Source of the DNA: Polyangia bacterium
GTDB taxonomy: Bacteria; Myxococcota_A; Polyangia; Nannocystales; Nannocystaceae
NCBI GenBank assembly: GCA_030430565.1
Contig: JAUIKS010000032.1
Location: 62,001-126,000, forward strand
Length of the DNA stretch: 64,000 nt
Direction of reading: 5' to 3'
A program made the translations under genes and the position numbers. The stretch's first letter is position 1; the number at the start of each line of letters is the position of its first letter. Below the pieces are notes generated by a model. That model ran no database searches. It had not been told where the DNA came from and saw only the letters and a list, made by a program, of their open reading frames with translations. Positions 52,867 through 61,365 of the stretch are shown in pieces.

Positions 52867-55329
52867 TCAGCCGATGTCGGGGCAGGCCGCCTCGGTGACG
52901 AGGCTGTCGTTGTTGTCCTCGTTGCACTCGAGGATCGCGCCGTCGCCCTCGCTCGCGTGGTCGACCTCGGCGAAGTAGTTCGCGGTCATGCCCGGGGGCG
53001 GGGCGGGGACCTCGAGGGTGACCTTGGTCGAGGCGCCGGGCAGCAGGCCGACGTTGGTCGGGACCGTGCCGAGCAGCACGCCCGTGGCGTCGAGGCCCTC
53101 GTAGAAGCTCACGTCGATGCCGGGGGTCACGCCGAGCGAGCCGTTGTTGTAGACGGTGGCGATGAGCACGAGCTGCGCGTCGCACTGGTCGAGGCCGAGC
53201 GCGAGCTCGACGGTGAGGTCGGGCGCGTTGAAGACGCCGTTGCCCTGGACGTTCTGGCGGTAGTTGTTGAGCCCCGGCTGCAGCCAGTTGTTGAGCTCGG
53301 GGTCGGGGACGACGCCCGCGCTGCTGGTGTTGGTCACGTGGTAGGCGTGCTGGTTCCAGACGCGGCGCGTCGGCACCCAGCCGTTGCCCGCGTCGCCGTA
53401 GACGAACACGCCCTGACGCTCCTGGTAGCCGGGGACGTTGCACTGACCGCCGAGGTTGGCGACCACGATGATCTCGGAGTTGCCGTCGTCGTCGACGTCG
53501 ACGACCAGGGGGTACTCGTGGATCGTCGCGCTCGAGTTCTGCACCTCGAGCTGGATCGTGCCGTCGGTGCCGGAGTACACGCGCATGAAGCACTCGTCGG
53601 CGTAGACGACCTCGGCGGCGCCGTCGCCCTGGAAGTCGAAGACCGAGGAGCCCGTCGCGTTCGACGACTGGTCCTGCGTCGGGCTCTCCCAGCGGACGTA
53701 GGTCGCGCCGGCGGCCGGGTCGGGCTCGCCGCCCGGCTTGACGATCTCCTCGTCGGGTCGGTTGAAGTCGAAGACGATGTAGCGGCTCGCGCCGGCGATG
53801 CCGACCTCGGGCTTGCCGTCGCCGTCGAAGTCCGAGATCGTCGGCGGTCCGCCGCGCCCGCCGCCCGGGATGGCGCGCGGCTGCGTGCGCGCGGCGTCGT
53901 TATTCTGGCAGAGCACGCCCGAGGGGTCGGCGCCGCACCACAGCTGACCGGTCGCGCCGTCGACGACCTGCACGATCCCGCTGCCGATGATCACGACCTC
54001 CGGGGTCCCGTTGAGGTCGAGGTCGGCGACCGCCGGGTAGCCGTCGGGGCTCGCGTTGCTGGTCCACTTGAGGTCGAGGCTCACGGTCGGCGGGTCGCCG
54101 GGCTGCCAGTTGATCTCCCACGCGTCGTGCCCCGAGACGATCTCAGGGACGCCGTCGTCGTCGAGGTCGGCGATCGCCGAGATGCCACCGGTGTAGCCGT
54201 TGGAGGTGCCGTAGGTCCCGCCGTTGCCGCCCTGATCCCAGACCATCAGCCCGTCGTGATCAAACACGGCCGCGCCGAACACGATCTCGGCCTGGGGGTC
54301 GTCGTCGAGGTTGGCGAGCGAGGCGCCGCCGTTGACGATGGTCGTGGTCGCGACCTGGTTGTTCGAGGTGCGCGACGTCCAGATCAGGCCGCCGGCGCCG
54401 TTGACCGCGTGCACGGCCGAGCGCCCGTTGCCGCCCGCGCGCCCGGCGTAGACGATGTCGGCCGTGCCGTCGCCGTCGACGTCGCCGGCCGCGATCGAGG
54501 AGCGGCCGTGCGAGCCGTACTGGTTGTTGTTGGGGTCGTGGGGGATGGTCCACAGCAGGCTGCCGGTCTGCCCGTCGAGCGCGTAGATGTTGCCGTTCGG
54601 CCAGCTCCCGCCGTCCTCGCGGGTCGAGTTGATGACGACCTCGGGGATCCCGTCGCCGGTGATGTCGACGACGATCGGCGGCGAGATGATGTCCTCCTCC
54701 TCCCACGACCACTCGAGCGCGACCTCGAGCTCTTCGAAGTCGGGCACGTAGGTGCACTCGACCGGGTCGGGCTGCGGCAGGCACTGATCGAGGGTCGGCT
54801 CGCAGAACTGACCCTCCTCGCAGTCGTAGGAGTCCTCGCAGGGCTCACCTGGCGTCGCGCACATGTCCGCGAGGCACACGTCGCCGCCGTCGCAGCAGAT
54901 CTCGAGGTTGGGGCCGCAGCGGACCTCGCTCTCGCAGGCGGGCAGGCACATGCCCTGGACGCACTCGTTGCCCGCCGCGCAGCACATCGCCGGCTGTCCG
55001 CAGAGCGTGCCGCCCTCGCAATTGTCGTCGCCGGTGTCGGTCTCGGTCCCGTCGGTCGCGCTCATCGTCACGGCGTTGGTGCTCGCGTCGGAGCCCGCGC
55101 TCGTCGTGTCGGTCGTGCCGGTCGCGGAGTTGTTGCCGGTGCCGCCGGTGTTCGGCCCGGCGCTCGTGCTCGTCTCGGTCCCGTCGGTCGCGCCGCTGTT
55201 GGTGGCCGCGTCGCTGCTGCCGCTCGTCTCGCCAGCGCTGACCTCGGTCTCGCCGCTCGAGTCGCCGCAGGCGAGCGCCATCGCGGGCGCGAGGATGAGG
55301 ATTAAACAGGACCTATTGGACAGGTTCAT
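52867..55329 (-). CDS. FG-GAP/VCBS-repeat lipoprotein with C-terminal CARDB-like domain (820 aa)
   Basis: Lipoprotein: MNLSNRSCLILILAPAMALA then CGDSSG. A Ser/Thr/Gly/Asp linker precedes a Cys-rich block with repeated CCxxGxxC-type patterns (CGQPAMCCAAGNECVQGMCL and NLEICCDGGDVCLADMC). Then come several FG-GAP/VCBS repeats such as VDITGDGIPEVVIN and VDGDGTADIVYAGRAG, forming a propeller. The C-terminal part (ATVYNNGSLGVTPGIDVSFY) looks like a CARDB adhesion module. An ATGGC-N6-GACAT operator lies 4-19 bp upstream of the start. Probably a large cell-surface adhesin. Confidence 0.87.
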   Translation of the reverse strand: MNLSNRSCLILILAPAMALACGDSSGETEVSAGETSGSSDAATNSGATDGTETSTSAGPNTGGTGNNSATGTTDTTSAGSDASTNAVTMSATDGTETDTGDDNCEGGTLCGQPAMCCAAGNECVQGMCLPACESEVRCGPNLEICCDGGDVCLADMCATPGEPCEDSYDCEEGQFCEPTLDQCLPQPDPVECTYVPDFEELEVALEWSWEEEDIISPPIVVDITGDGIPEVVINSTREDGGSWPNGNIYALDGQTGSLLWTIPHDPNNNQYGSHGRSSIAAGDVDGDGTADIVYAGRAGGNGRSAVHAVNGAGGLIWTSRTSNNQVATTTIVNGGASLANLDDDPQAEIVFGAAVFDHDGLMVWDQGGNGGTYGTSNGYTGGISAIADLDDDGVPEIVSGHDAWEINWQPGDPPTVSLDLKWTSNASPDGYPAVADLDLNGTPEVVIIGSGIVQVVDGATGQLWCGADPSGVLCQNNDAARTQPRAIPGGGRGGPPTISDFDGDGKPEVGIAGASRYIVFDFNRPDEEIVKPGGEPDPAAGATYVRWESPTQDQSSNATGSSVFDFQGDGAAEVVYADECFMRVYSGTDGTIQLEVQNSSATIHEYPLVVDVDDDGNSEIIVVANLGGQCNVPGYQERQGVFVYGDAGNGWVPTRRVWNQHAYHVTNTSSAGVVPDPELNNWLQPGLNNYRQNVQGNGVFNAPDLTVELALGLDQCDAQLVLIATVYNNGSLGVTPGIDVSFYEGLDATGVLLGTVPTNVGLLPGASTKVTLEVPAPPPGMTANYFAEVDHASEGDGAILECNEDNNDSLVTEAACPDIG

Positions 55330-55332
55330 GAC

Positions 55333-55348
55333 ATGGCTATTGAGACAT
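55333..55348. promoter_or_regulatory. Inverted-repeat operator candidate ATGGC-N6-GACAT
   Basis: ATGGC TATTGA GACAT differs from the perfect repeat by one base and lies immediately before the start of the 820-aa lipoprotein gene, in an AT-rich patch that continues AAAAAA. Its position over the start region suits a repressor. Confidence 0.45.
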
Positions 55349-55466
55349 AAAAAACCGGCGCGACCAAGCGCCTACGCCCGCGCGCGGGCGCGACGTCGCG
55401 CGCCTCGCGTCGACGAGTGGGGTGCTTCGCCACAGCGACCGACGCGTGCGGCCGCGCGGGCAGGGG

Positions 55467-56207
55467 TCAGAACCGGTGCGTCAGCGTGAAGCCGCCGCCG
55501 GTGGTGGTCGGGCCGGCGTTAAAGCGGAGCCCCGAGCGCGTCAGCCGGATCCCGTCGGCGTTGAGGGCCGTGTTGGCGCGACCGGAGCGCACGAACAGGA
55601 CGGTGCCGGCGATCCCCAGCGTGAGCCCGGCGGCCTGGGCGGCGAAGGGGAACACGAGCACGACCTTCCCGCTCAGCGAGTCCGTCTTGGGGATCGCGAG
55701 CAGCGGGCCGACGACGGGGATCATCATGCGGATCCCGAGATCGCGACAGTTGTACTCACCCGGGGTGTTGTACAGCTCGTTGTCGGTCAGCCCGCAGCCG
55801 TCGTAGATCGCGGCGCCGATCAGCGCGGTCATCAGGTACGAGGCGGCGAAGGTCACGTAGCCGCCGATCATCATGCCCTTGCCGCGGCGCTTGGGCGGGG
55901 GCGGGGGCGGCTGCGGGTAGTTCTGGCTGGGCGCGGCGGCGGGCGCCGGTCCGTAGGGCGCCGGCTGGCTGGGGTCGGCGTAGGGCCCCGGCGCGGGCTG
56001 TGGCGCGGGCTGTGGCGCGGGCTGGTAGACCGGGGCGGGCTGACCCGCAGGGGCGGGCTGGGCGACGGGCGCCGGCTGCGGCTGCGGAGCGGGCTGCGTA
56101 ACCGGCTGCGCCGTGGGTTCAGGGTAGGGGGCTTGCGACGCGCTCGCCGTCTGCGCGAGCCCGAGCGAGAGCGAGACCATCAATACAGCAGGGAAGCAGC
56201 GACGCAT
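55467..56207 (-). CDS. Secreted/membrane protein with Pro-Ala-Gln repeat region (246 aa)
   Basis: Signal peptide MRRCFPAVLMVSLSLGLAQT ending ASASQA, chosen as start over the in-frame upstream ATG. Residues 30-110 are a QPAP-type repeat, likely extended across the cell wall or periplasm. A basic PPKRRGKGMMIGGYVTFAAS junction leads to two or three hydrophobic stretches (ASYLMTALIGAAIYDGC and VVLVFPFAAQAAGLTLGIAG). It ends LTRSGLRFNAGPTTTGGGFT and LTHRF, an outer-membrane-like strand. This architecture recurs in Myxococcota but has no known function. Confidence 0.72.
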   Translation of the reverse strand: MRRCFPAVLMVSLSLGLAQTASASQAPYPEPTAQPVTQPAPQPQPAPVAQPAPAGQPAPVYQPAPQPAPQPAPGPYADPSQPAPYGPAPAAAPSQNYPQPPPPPPKRRGKGMMIGGYVTFAASYLMTALIGAAIYDGCGLTDNELYNTPGEYNCRDLGIRMMIPVVGPLLAIPKTDSLSGKVVLVFPFAAQAAGLTLGIAGTVLFVRSGRANTALNADGIRLTRSGLRFNAGPTTTGGGFTLTHRF

Positions 56208-56393
56208 GGGCGAAGTGTCTCCCGCGCGAAACGGGATTGCAACTGGCGAATCGGCGTCACGCGGCACGCCGTGATCTAGGTTCAGGCCCGCGCTCGCGCC
56301 CGCGTGGACCTTCGTGCCGGCGGGCTCGAAGTCGGCGCGCACACGCTGCGGGCTGTGCTGCGTGGCCGGATTGCGCGTGCGTGCGCTCGCTCG

Positions 56394-57470
56394 CTACTGC
56401 GGGATGTACTGCTTGCAGAGGCTCTGCTCGACGGAGTCGTTGATCGCGGCCGAGAGACTGAGCGAGTTGTCGAGCACGTCGTTGATGTTGAACGCGCCGC
56501 CGTCGGTGGCCACCGGGATCTCGGTGTTGCCCTTGTAGGGCGTGAAGAAGCCGGCGCTGACGTCCTCGTTGTTGAAGGGGCCGCCGGTCATGTCGTTGTC
56601 GGCGAAGCTGAACACGCGGATCTGTCGGGTCTGCAGCAGCGAGACGGTCTCGAGGTACGTGCGCTGGATCGGCACGCCGCTCTGGATCGCCGGCTTCTCG
56701 CCGAAGGTGTCGTCGGTGGTGTGGATCACGAGGCGCAGCGTGTCCTCGATGTCCCCCCACTGAAACTCGTCGGCGGCCTGGTACAGCGCGTCGAGGGTGT
56801 TCTCGGGCCAGTCGTTGTTGCTCCCCATCCCGGAGGTCTGGGTGTTGCCCTGGGTGAAGGTGTACCAGGTGTTGAAGTGACTCTGGATCAGCGCGACGTC
56901 GGGCAGCGGCTCGCCGCTCGCGATCAGCTTGGTGTCGTCGACGAACACGATGAGGCCGTAGCGCGGCGTGATCGGGGCGCCGAGGTCCAGCGCCTTGATC
57001 GCGGCGTCGACCGTCGCGATCTCAGCCTCGAGCTTGGCGAGGATCGGCCCCATCGAGGTCGAGACGTCCATGACGAACACGAGGTCGACCTGAGTCTGAC
57101 AGTCGTCATCGCCGCCGGTGCCGAAGCCGGAGGTGAAGCTGTCGCTGCCCGCCGTCTCGAAGGGGTCGTCGGTGCTGGCGCTCGTGGTCGCGCCGGTCGT
57201 GGTCGCGCCGGTCGTGGTCGCGCCGGTCGTGGTCGCGTCGATCGTGGTCGCGCCGGTCGTGGTCGCGCCGTCGGTGGTCGCGTCGGTGCCGGCGCTCGCG
57301 GCCGAGGCCGCGCTCGCGGCGGAGGATGACCCAACGGACATCACGCCCGTCGCCCCCTCCGTCGCGGCGCCGTCGTCACCAAAGCAGCCCGCAACACAGA
57401 TGAGGGCGAGCGCGGCGCCGGCGAGCGCGGCGACGCGCGCGCGGGACCGCGAGGGGAGGAGTTGTTGCAT
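56394..57470 (-). CDS. VWA-domain lipoprotein (358 aa)
   Basis: ATG 57470 yields MQQLLPSRSRARVAALAGAA through ICVAGC, a lipoprotein signal; GAGGGGAGGAG upstream... on the coding strand the region after the start is the signal itself, and no clear ribosome-binding site is seen before it. An Ala/Thr/Gly linker (repeat at 57184-57285) precedes a von Willebrand A domain with the MIDAS motif VFVMDVSTSMGPILAK (D-x-S-x-S). The domain continues RYGLIVFVDDTKLI and ends near SLSAAINDSVEQSLCKQYI. A surface-exposed metal-dependent binding protein is likely, similar in layout to the one at 50657. Confidence 0.82.
   Translation of the reverse strand: MQQLLPSRSRARVAALAGAALALICVAGCFGDDGAATEGATGVMSVGSSSAASAASAASAGTDATTDGATTTGATTIDATTTGATTTGATTTGATTSASTDDPFETAGSDSFTSGFGTGGDDDCQTQVDLVFVMDVSTSMGPILAKLEAEIATVDAAIKALDLGAPITPRYGLIVFVDDTKLIASGEPLPDVALIQSHFNTWYTFTQGNTQTSGMGSNNDWPENTLDALYQAADEFQWGDIEDTLRLVIHTTDDTFGEKPAIQSGVPIQRTYLETVSLLQTRQIRVFSFADNDMTGGPFNNEDVSAGFFTPYKGNTEIPVATDGGAFNINDVLDNSLSLSAAINDSVEQSLCKQYIPQ
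57184..57285 (-). repeat. In-frame 15-bp repeat (ATTTG linker)
   Basis: GTGGTCGCGCCGGTC units (plus-strand view) with small variants encode the Thr/Ala/Gly linker of the VWA lipoprotein. The repeat length is a multiple of three, so gains or losses keep the frame. Confidence 0.85.
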
Positions 57471-57605
57471 ACGCACGGGCGAATTCTCGGTCACGCCGAC
57501 GCCCGCGCGCAAGCCGTTGTCAGCGCGGCGAGTCGCGCCGCGAACGTTCTGCCCTCGACCCAGCTCAAACGGTGTTCGCGGCGAGCGCCGACGTCTCGAT
57601 CGCGT

Positions 57606-58241
57606 TTATTTCGGGTGCTTCGGACGACGCCCAGGCCGCGAGTCGCCCGGGACCGCGCCCAGCATGTAGCCGAGCCGCATCAGGTTCTTGCCCAGCGACT
57701 GCCGCTCCCTGGCGGTCCGGCTCGAGAAGCCGAAGCTGTCGACGAAGCGCAGGATGACGTTGAACGCGAAGGCGACCAGCAGCGCCTCCTCGATCGCGTC
57801 CCGCGGGACGCCGGCGGCGAGCGGCTTGGCCATGTCATCCGGTCCGAAGCTCTCGGGCGCGCTCGTGAGCCGGGCGAGCATCCCGAGCGTGGCGCGAAGC
57901 TGCTCGTTGATCGGCGCTGTGTCCGGGTCCTCGATGATCGCGTGGACGAGCTTTTCGTCCATGGTCTGCGCCGCGACCGCGGCGTGATCACCCAGTCAGT
58001 ACTCGCAGCTGCTGTGCTTCGCCACGTAGGCCGCCATGATCTCGGCCTCGGCGACGGTCCAGCGCTTCGGCTTGCGCAGCGCGTGATGCAGCAGCGGCGT
58101 GAACTGGCGCCCGAACAGCGCGCGGCGATAGGAGAACACGAGGATCGGGTCGGGCACGTAGCCGACGAGTCGCGTGATCACCCCCAAGAGCATCCGCTGC
58201 AGCGGCCCGAAGCCGTGTTCGAACACGCTGATGCGCGCCAT
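57606..58241 (-). CDS. Probable AhpD/carboxymuconolactone-decarboxylase-like selenoprotein with CxxU motif (211 aa)
   Basis: Translation from ATG 58241 (MARISVFEHGFGPLQRMLLG) reaches YVAKHSSCEY, then an in-frame TGA (57998-57996), and continues without a break as LGDHAAVAAQTMDEKLVHAI to a TAA at 57606. AhpD-like proteins carry CxxC at this point followed by a His; here it reads C79-E-Y-[TGA82]-L-G-D-H, so the TGA replaces the second Cys. A hairpin 11 nt downstream fits a bacterial SECIS element. The likely product is a peroxidase- or thiol-redox-active selenoprotein. Without readthrough both halves lack a complete active site. Its start overlaps the stop of the 58241-58627 gene (ATGA), so translation is coupled. 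Confirmation needs the genome's selA, selB, selC and selD. Confidence 0.8.
57969..57998 (-). promoter_or_regulatory. Sec codon TGA and candidate bacterial SECIS hairpin
   Basis: TGA at 57998-57996 is followed by 11 nt (57995-57985), then CGCCGC (57984-57979), loop GGUC (57978-57975) and GCGGCG (57974-57969): a perfect 6-bp stem with a 4-nt loop. In E. coli fdhF the SelB-binding hairpin also lies about 11 nt after UGA and has GGUC in its loop. The UGA-to-loop distance of 17 nt falls in the range accepted for bacterial SECIS elements. Confidence 0.75.
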
Positions 58242-58627
58242 CAGCGGTCCCTTCCTCGCGTCGCCTGCTCCAGCGCCTCGAGCGCTCGCTCGTGGCGACC
58301 GCGAGCGGCCCCGAGCGCGGCGCACAGCGTGATCTCGAACAGCTCGTCGTCGGTGTAGCCCGTGGCCCTGAGCGCCGCGTAGTCCTCGTCCACGACCTTG
58401 TAGGCGTGTCGCGTGATCTTGTCGACGAGCGTCGTGAGCTCGCTGCGGATCGGGCCCGCGTCTCGCTCGCGCGCGCCGCTTTGAAGCGCCGCGCGGGCCT
58501 CGATCCCGCGTCGCAGCCGCTGCGACGTGTGCCCGGCGGGGCCGTCGAGCAGGCCGCGGACGACTCGCTGAATCATCGCGCGGGCTCGGCTGGTGAAGTC
58601 GTCGCGTCTCGATCTCCGCTGGAGCAT
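58241..58627 (-). CDS. Small helical CMD/AhpD-like protein lacking the redox Cys pair (128 aa)
   Basis: Helical protein with the segment YTDDELFEITLCAALGAARG near the C-terminus, which resembles the second half of carboxymuconolactone-decarboxylase-like domains but with a single Cys and no CxxC. A strong ribosome-binding site (AGAGGAGGA) precedes the ATG, and TACACT further upstream may be the promoter. Its TGA stop overlaps the ATG of the selenoprotein gene by one base, so the two are translated together. It is likely a partner subunit of, or inactive relative to, the selenoprotein. Confidence 0.72.
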   Translation of the reverse strand: MLQRRSRRDDFTSRARAMIQRVVRGLLDGPAGHTSQRLRRGIEARAALQSGARERDAGPIRSELTTLVDKITRHAYKVVDEDYAALRATGYTDDELFEITLCAALGAARGRHERALEALEQATRGRDR

Positions 58628-58774
58628 GGGCGTCCTCCTCTCGACCGGGGCGCGACGGGGGGCCGCGCCGAGCGGGCTACGAAGAGTGTATTCCCGGATC
58701 GTCGCGTTGGTTCACGGTTTCGAGAGATTCTGATGAGCCGCGCCGGCCCGAGAGCCCCGCGTGACGTCCGGCTC

Positions 58775-58798
58775 GGCGCGCCGGCGCGCCGGCGCGCC
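58775..58798. repeat. Three tandem GGCGCGCC palindromes
   Basis: The self-complementary octamer GGCGCGCC occurs three times head to tail just past the stop of the GH92 gene. It can fold into a very stable stem and may mark the end of that transcript or be a remnant of short-repeat expansion. Confidence 0.7.
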
Positions 58799-58802
58799 GC
58801 GC

Positions 58803-61235
58803 CTAGAAGCGGCCCCAGTCGCCTGGCGTCTCGGACATCTCGAGCCGCAGCGTGGCCCCGTCCGCGAGCTGCGCCCACTCGACCCACGGGACCTCGAGCG
58901 GCGCGCCGTCGAGCTCGGCCGCGGTGACGTAGAGCCGCTCGGCGCTCGCCCCCTCGGCGATGATCGTCAGCGGGACGCGCTCGGGCGAACCCGCGCCCAG
59001 GTCGAGCTCGACGCGCTCGAACAGCGGGCTGCCGACGTAGAAGCGCTGCGTCCCCGGGATCGGGTAGAGGCCGGCGGCGCTGAGGATGTACCAGGCGCTC
59101 ATCGTCCCGCCGTCGTCGTTGCCGGGGAGCCCGCCGGCGTCGACCCCGTAGTGCTGCGCGAGCGCCCAGCGGACCCAGCGCTGGGTCTCGTCGGGGCGCC
59201 CGAGCGCGGCGAACAGGTAGGTGTTGGGCAGCGACGGCTCGTTGCTGTGCCAGTAGTACTCGAAGGGGTTGATCGAGTTGCCGTGCTTGTTCGTGAGGTG
59301 GGTGTCGCTCAGCTCGAAGTACTCGCGCAGCTTGGCGAGCGCGGCCTCGCGCCCGCCGAACATGTCCGCGAGGCCTTCTGGATCGTGGGGCGCGGACCAG
59401 GTGTACTGCCAGGCGTCGCCCTCGGCGTAGACGTCGAGCCACTCGGTCGGCGTGAAGCCGTCGAGCTGCCACGATCCGTCGGCGCGCCGGCCGATCAGGA
59501 ACTGCAGCTCGGGGTGGAACAGGTTCTGGAAGCTGCGCGCGCGCGCGTCGAACATCGCCGCGTCGTCGTGCTCGCCGAGCAGCTCGGCGAAGCGCGCGAG
59601 CGCGTAGTCGTCGTGGGCGAATTCGACCGTCCGCGAGACCGAGGAGCTGGCGACGTCGCTGGCGACGTAGCCGCGCTCCAGGTAGCTCTCGACGCCCGCG
59701 CGCCCGGCGTTGGGCCTGGGGCCCGTCGCGTGCAGGCGCGCGCCCGCGTAGGCGGCGTCCCAGTCGAAGTCGGTGAGGCCCTTGAGCGCGGCGTCGGCGA
59801 GCACGATGTCCGCGCTCGTGCCGACCATCCCGCCGGTGTAGCCGACGCCCAGCGGCCACTTCGGGAGGTCGCCGCCTTGCTCGTACATGCGCACCAGCGA
59901 CTGCATCATCGCGCCGTGGCGGTCGCGCTGGATCAGGTTGAAGAGCGGGTGCAGCGTCCGGTAGGTGTCCCACAGCGAGAAGTCGCTGTAGTAGGTCTGA
60001 CCGCCGTCGTCGTGGACCGCCCCGTCGAAGCCGCGGTAGCGCCCGTCGGCCTCGGAGTAGGTCGTCGGCGCGAGGTGGACGCGGTACATCGACGAGTAGA
60101 ATTTCAGGCGCTCAGCCGGGCTGCCTCCGAGGACACGTACGCGCGAGAGCTCGTCCTGCCAGGCCGCGGCCGCGGCCGCGCGGGTCTCCTCGAACGCGAA
60201 CTCGGGGAGCGAGGCCTCGAGGTTGGCGAGCGCCTGCTCCTCCGAGATGTACGAGAGCCCGACCAGCAGCTCGACCTGCGACGCGTCGCGCAGATCGAAC
60301 TGCAGGTACGCGCCGATGTCCCCGCCCGAGAGGCTCGACTGCTCGAGCAGCGCGCCCTCTTCGTCCCAGACCCCGCGGGACTGCGCCGCCCGGCTGAGGC
60401 GGACGTGGAAGTAGGTCTTGAGGCCGCCGAAGCGCTTGGAGTAGCCGCCGTTCGTCGTCGTCCAGCCGTGGAGCGAGAGGCCGTCGTCGGCGATCGTGAC
60501 GTGGCTGTCGGTCGAGGGCTCCTCCGCCGGGATGTAGCCGAGGTCGAAGACGATCACGCCCTCGGCGGTCGGCTCGGCCCAGCGGTAGCGGTGGTGGGCG
60601 GCGTACATCGCCCCGGTCAGCTCGGCGAGGATGCCGGTGTCGAGCATCGTGACGCCGTAGTAGCCGGGCTCGGCCCACTCCTGCTCGTGCGAGAACAGCG
60701 AGCGCGCGCCGCCCTTCGCGGTCTTGCCCTCGTCCATGCCGATCGTCGGCGTGATCAGCAGCGCGCCGAAGTCGGGCACGCCCATGCCGTTGAAGCGGTT
60801 GTGCGAGAAGCCCCACAGGTGCGTGTCGTTGTAGCTGTAGCCGGTGCAGTTCGAAAACCCGATCTGGAGGCCGGCGATCCCGGTGTCAGGCCCGGCCTTG
60901 ACGAGCGAGAAGGGCACCGTCGGCCCAGGGTTCATGGTGCCGACGCCGTAGCCGACGCCGCCGCTGCCGATGAACGGGTCGACGAGCGCGGTCAGATCCT
61001 CGTCGGGCCAGGGGAAGGCGTCCTCGCCGGTCTCGCTCGCGTCGGTCTCGCTGGTCGAGCCGGTCGAGCCGGTGTCCGCGCTCGTCCCCGTCGTCGTCGC
61101 GTCGTCGCTCGCGCCGCTGTCGCTTTGGGAGTCGGTGTAGAGCTCGTAGCCGCACGCGCTGGCGGCGAGCGCGAGCGCGATGAGGAGCGTGGAGCGTGTA
61201 GATGCACGGAGATCGAGCCGGCTGCGCGTGTGCAT
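58803..61235 (-). CDS. GH92-family exo-alpha-mannosidase lipoprotein (810 aa)
   Basis: Secreted glycoside hydrolase. The N-terminus MHTRSRLDLRASTRSTLLIA is followed by LALAASAC, a lipobox. A Ser/Thr/Asp/Gly linker precedes the GH92 N-terminal domain (VDPFIGSGGVGYGVGTMNPG, then GFSNCTGYSYNDTHLWGFSH) and the alpha/alpha-barrel, with HYGVDAGGLPGNDDGGTMSA and WYILSAAGLYPIPGTQRFYV, hallmark strings of the family. GH92 enzymes are Ca-dependent exo-mannosidases. It would act on external mannose-containing glycans such as those of prey. TAGATT lies 6 nt before the ATG. Divergent from the methyltransferase gene. Confidence 0.93.
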   Translation of the reverse strand: MHTRSRLDLRASTRSTLLIALALAASACGYELYTDSQSDSGASDDATTTGTSADTGSTGSTSETDASETGEDAFPWPDEDLTALVDPFIGSGGVGYGVGTMNPGPTVPFSLVKAGPDTGIAGLQIGFSNCTGYSYNDTHLWGFSHNRFNGMGVPDFGALLITPTIGMDEGKTAKGGARSLFSHEQEWAEPGYYGVTMLDTGILAELTGAMYAAHHRYRWAEPTAEGVIVFDLGYIPAEEPSTDSHVTIADDGLSLHGWTTTNGGYSKRFGGLKTYFHVRLSRAAQSRGVWDEEGALLEQSSLSGGDIGAYLQFDLRDASQVELLVGLSYISEEQALANLEASLPEFAFEETRAAAAAAWQDELSRVRVLGGSPAERLKFYSSMYRVHLAPTTYSEADGRYRGFDGAVHDDGGQTYYSDFSLWDTYRTLHPLFNLIQRDRHGAMMQSLVRMYEQGGDLPKWPLGVGYTGGMVGTSADIVLADAALKGLTDFDWDAAYAGARLHATGPRPNAGRAGVESYLERGYVASDVASSSVSRTVEFAHDDYALARFAELLGEHDDAAMFDARARSFQNLFHPELQFLIGRRADGSWQLDGFTPTEWLDVYAEGDAWQYTWSAPHDPEGLADMFGGREAALAKLREYFELSDTHLTNKHGNSINPFEYYWHSNEPSLPNTYLFAALGRPDETQRWVRWALAQHYGVDAGGLPGNDDGGTMSAWYILSAAGLYPIPGTQRFYVGSPLFERVELDLGAGSPERVPLTIIAEGASAERLYVTAAELDGAPLEVPWVEWAQLADGATLRLEMSETPGDWGRF

Positions 61236-61365
61236 GCAGGGAATCTACCCTCCGCTGGACACTGATTGTTTGTTCATGTTCGGAAATTGCTGGCCGCGTC
61301 ACGCGCCGCGAAACCGAACTGCGCGGACTGGGTCCAATGTGACACACTCGCGCCCACGGAATCCC
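61236..61365. promoter_or_regulatory. Divergent promoter region of GH92 and methyltransferase genes
   Basis: AT-rich patch ATTGTTTGTTCATG (61265-61278) in GC-rich DNA. It contains CTGAT TGTTTG TTCAT, which shares the TGTTCAT half with the operator at 12507 (minus strand) but lacks a good second arm. GTGACACACTC near 61340 resembles GTGACACAATC upstream of the 25235 gene. Confidence 0.35.

Noticed and set aside
57606-57962. Independent 118-aa CMD gene starting at ATG 57962
   Set aside because: It would begin in the middle of the domain, lack the redox site and have no ribosome-binding site; the frame is continuous with the upstream half through the TGA.
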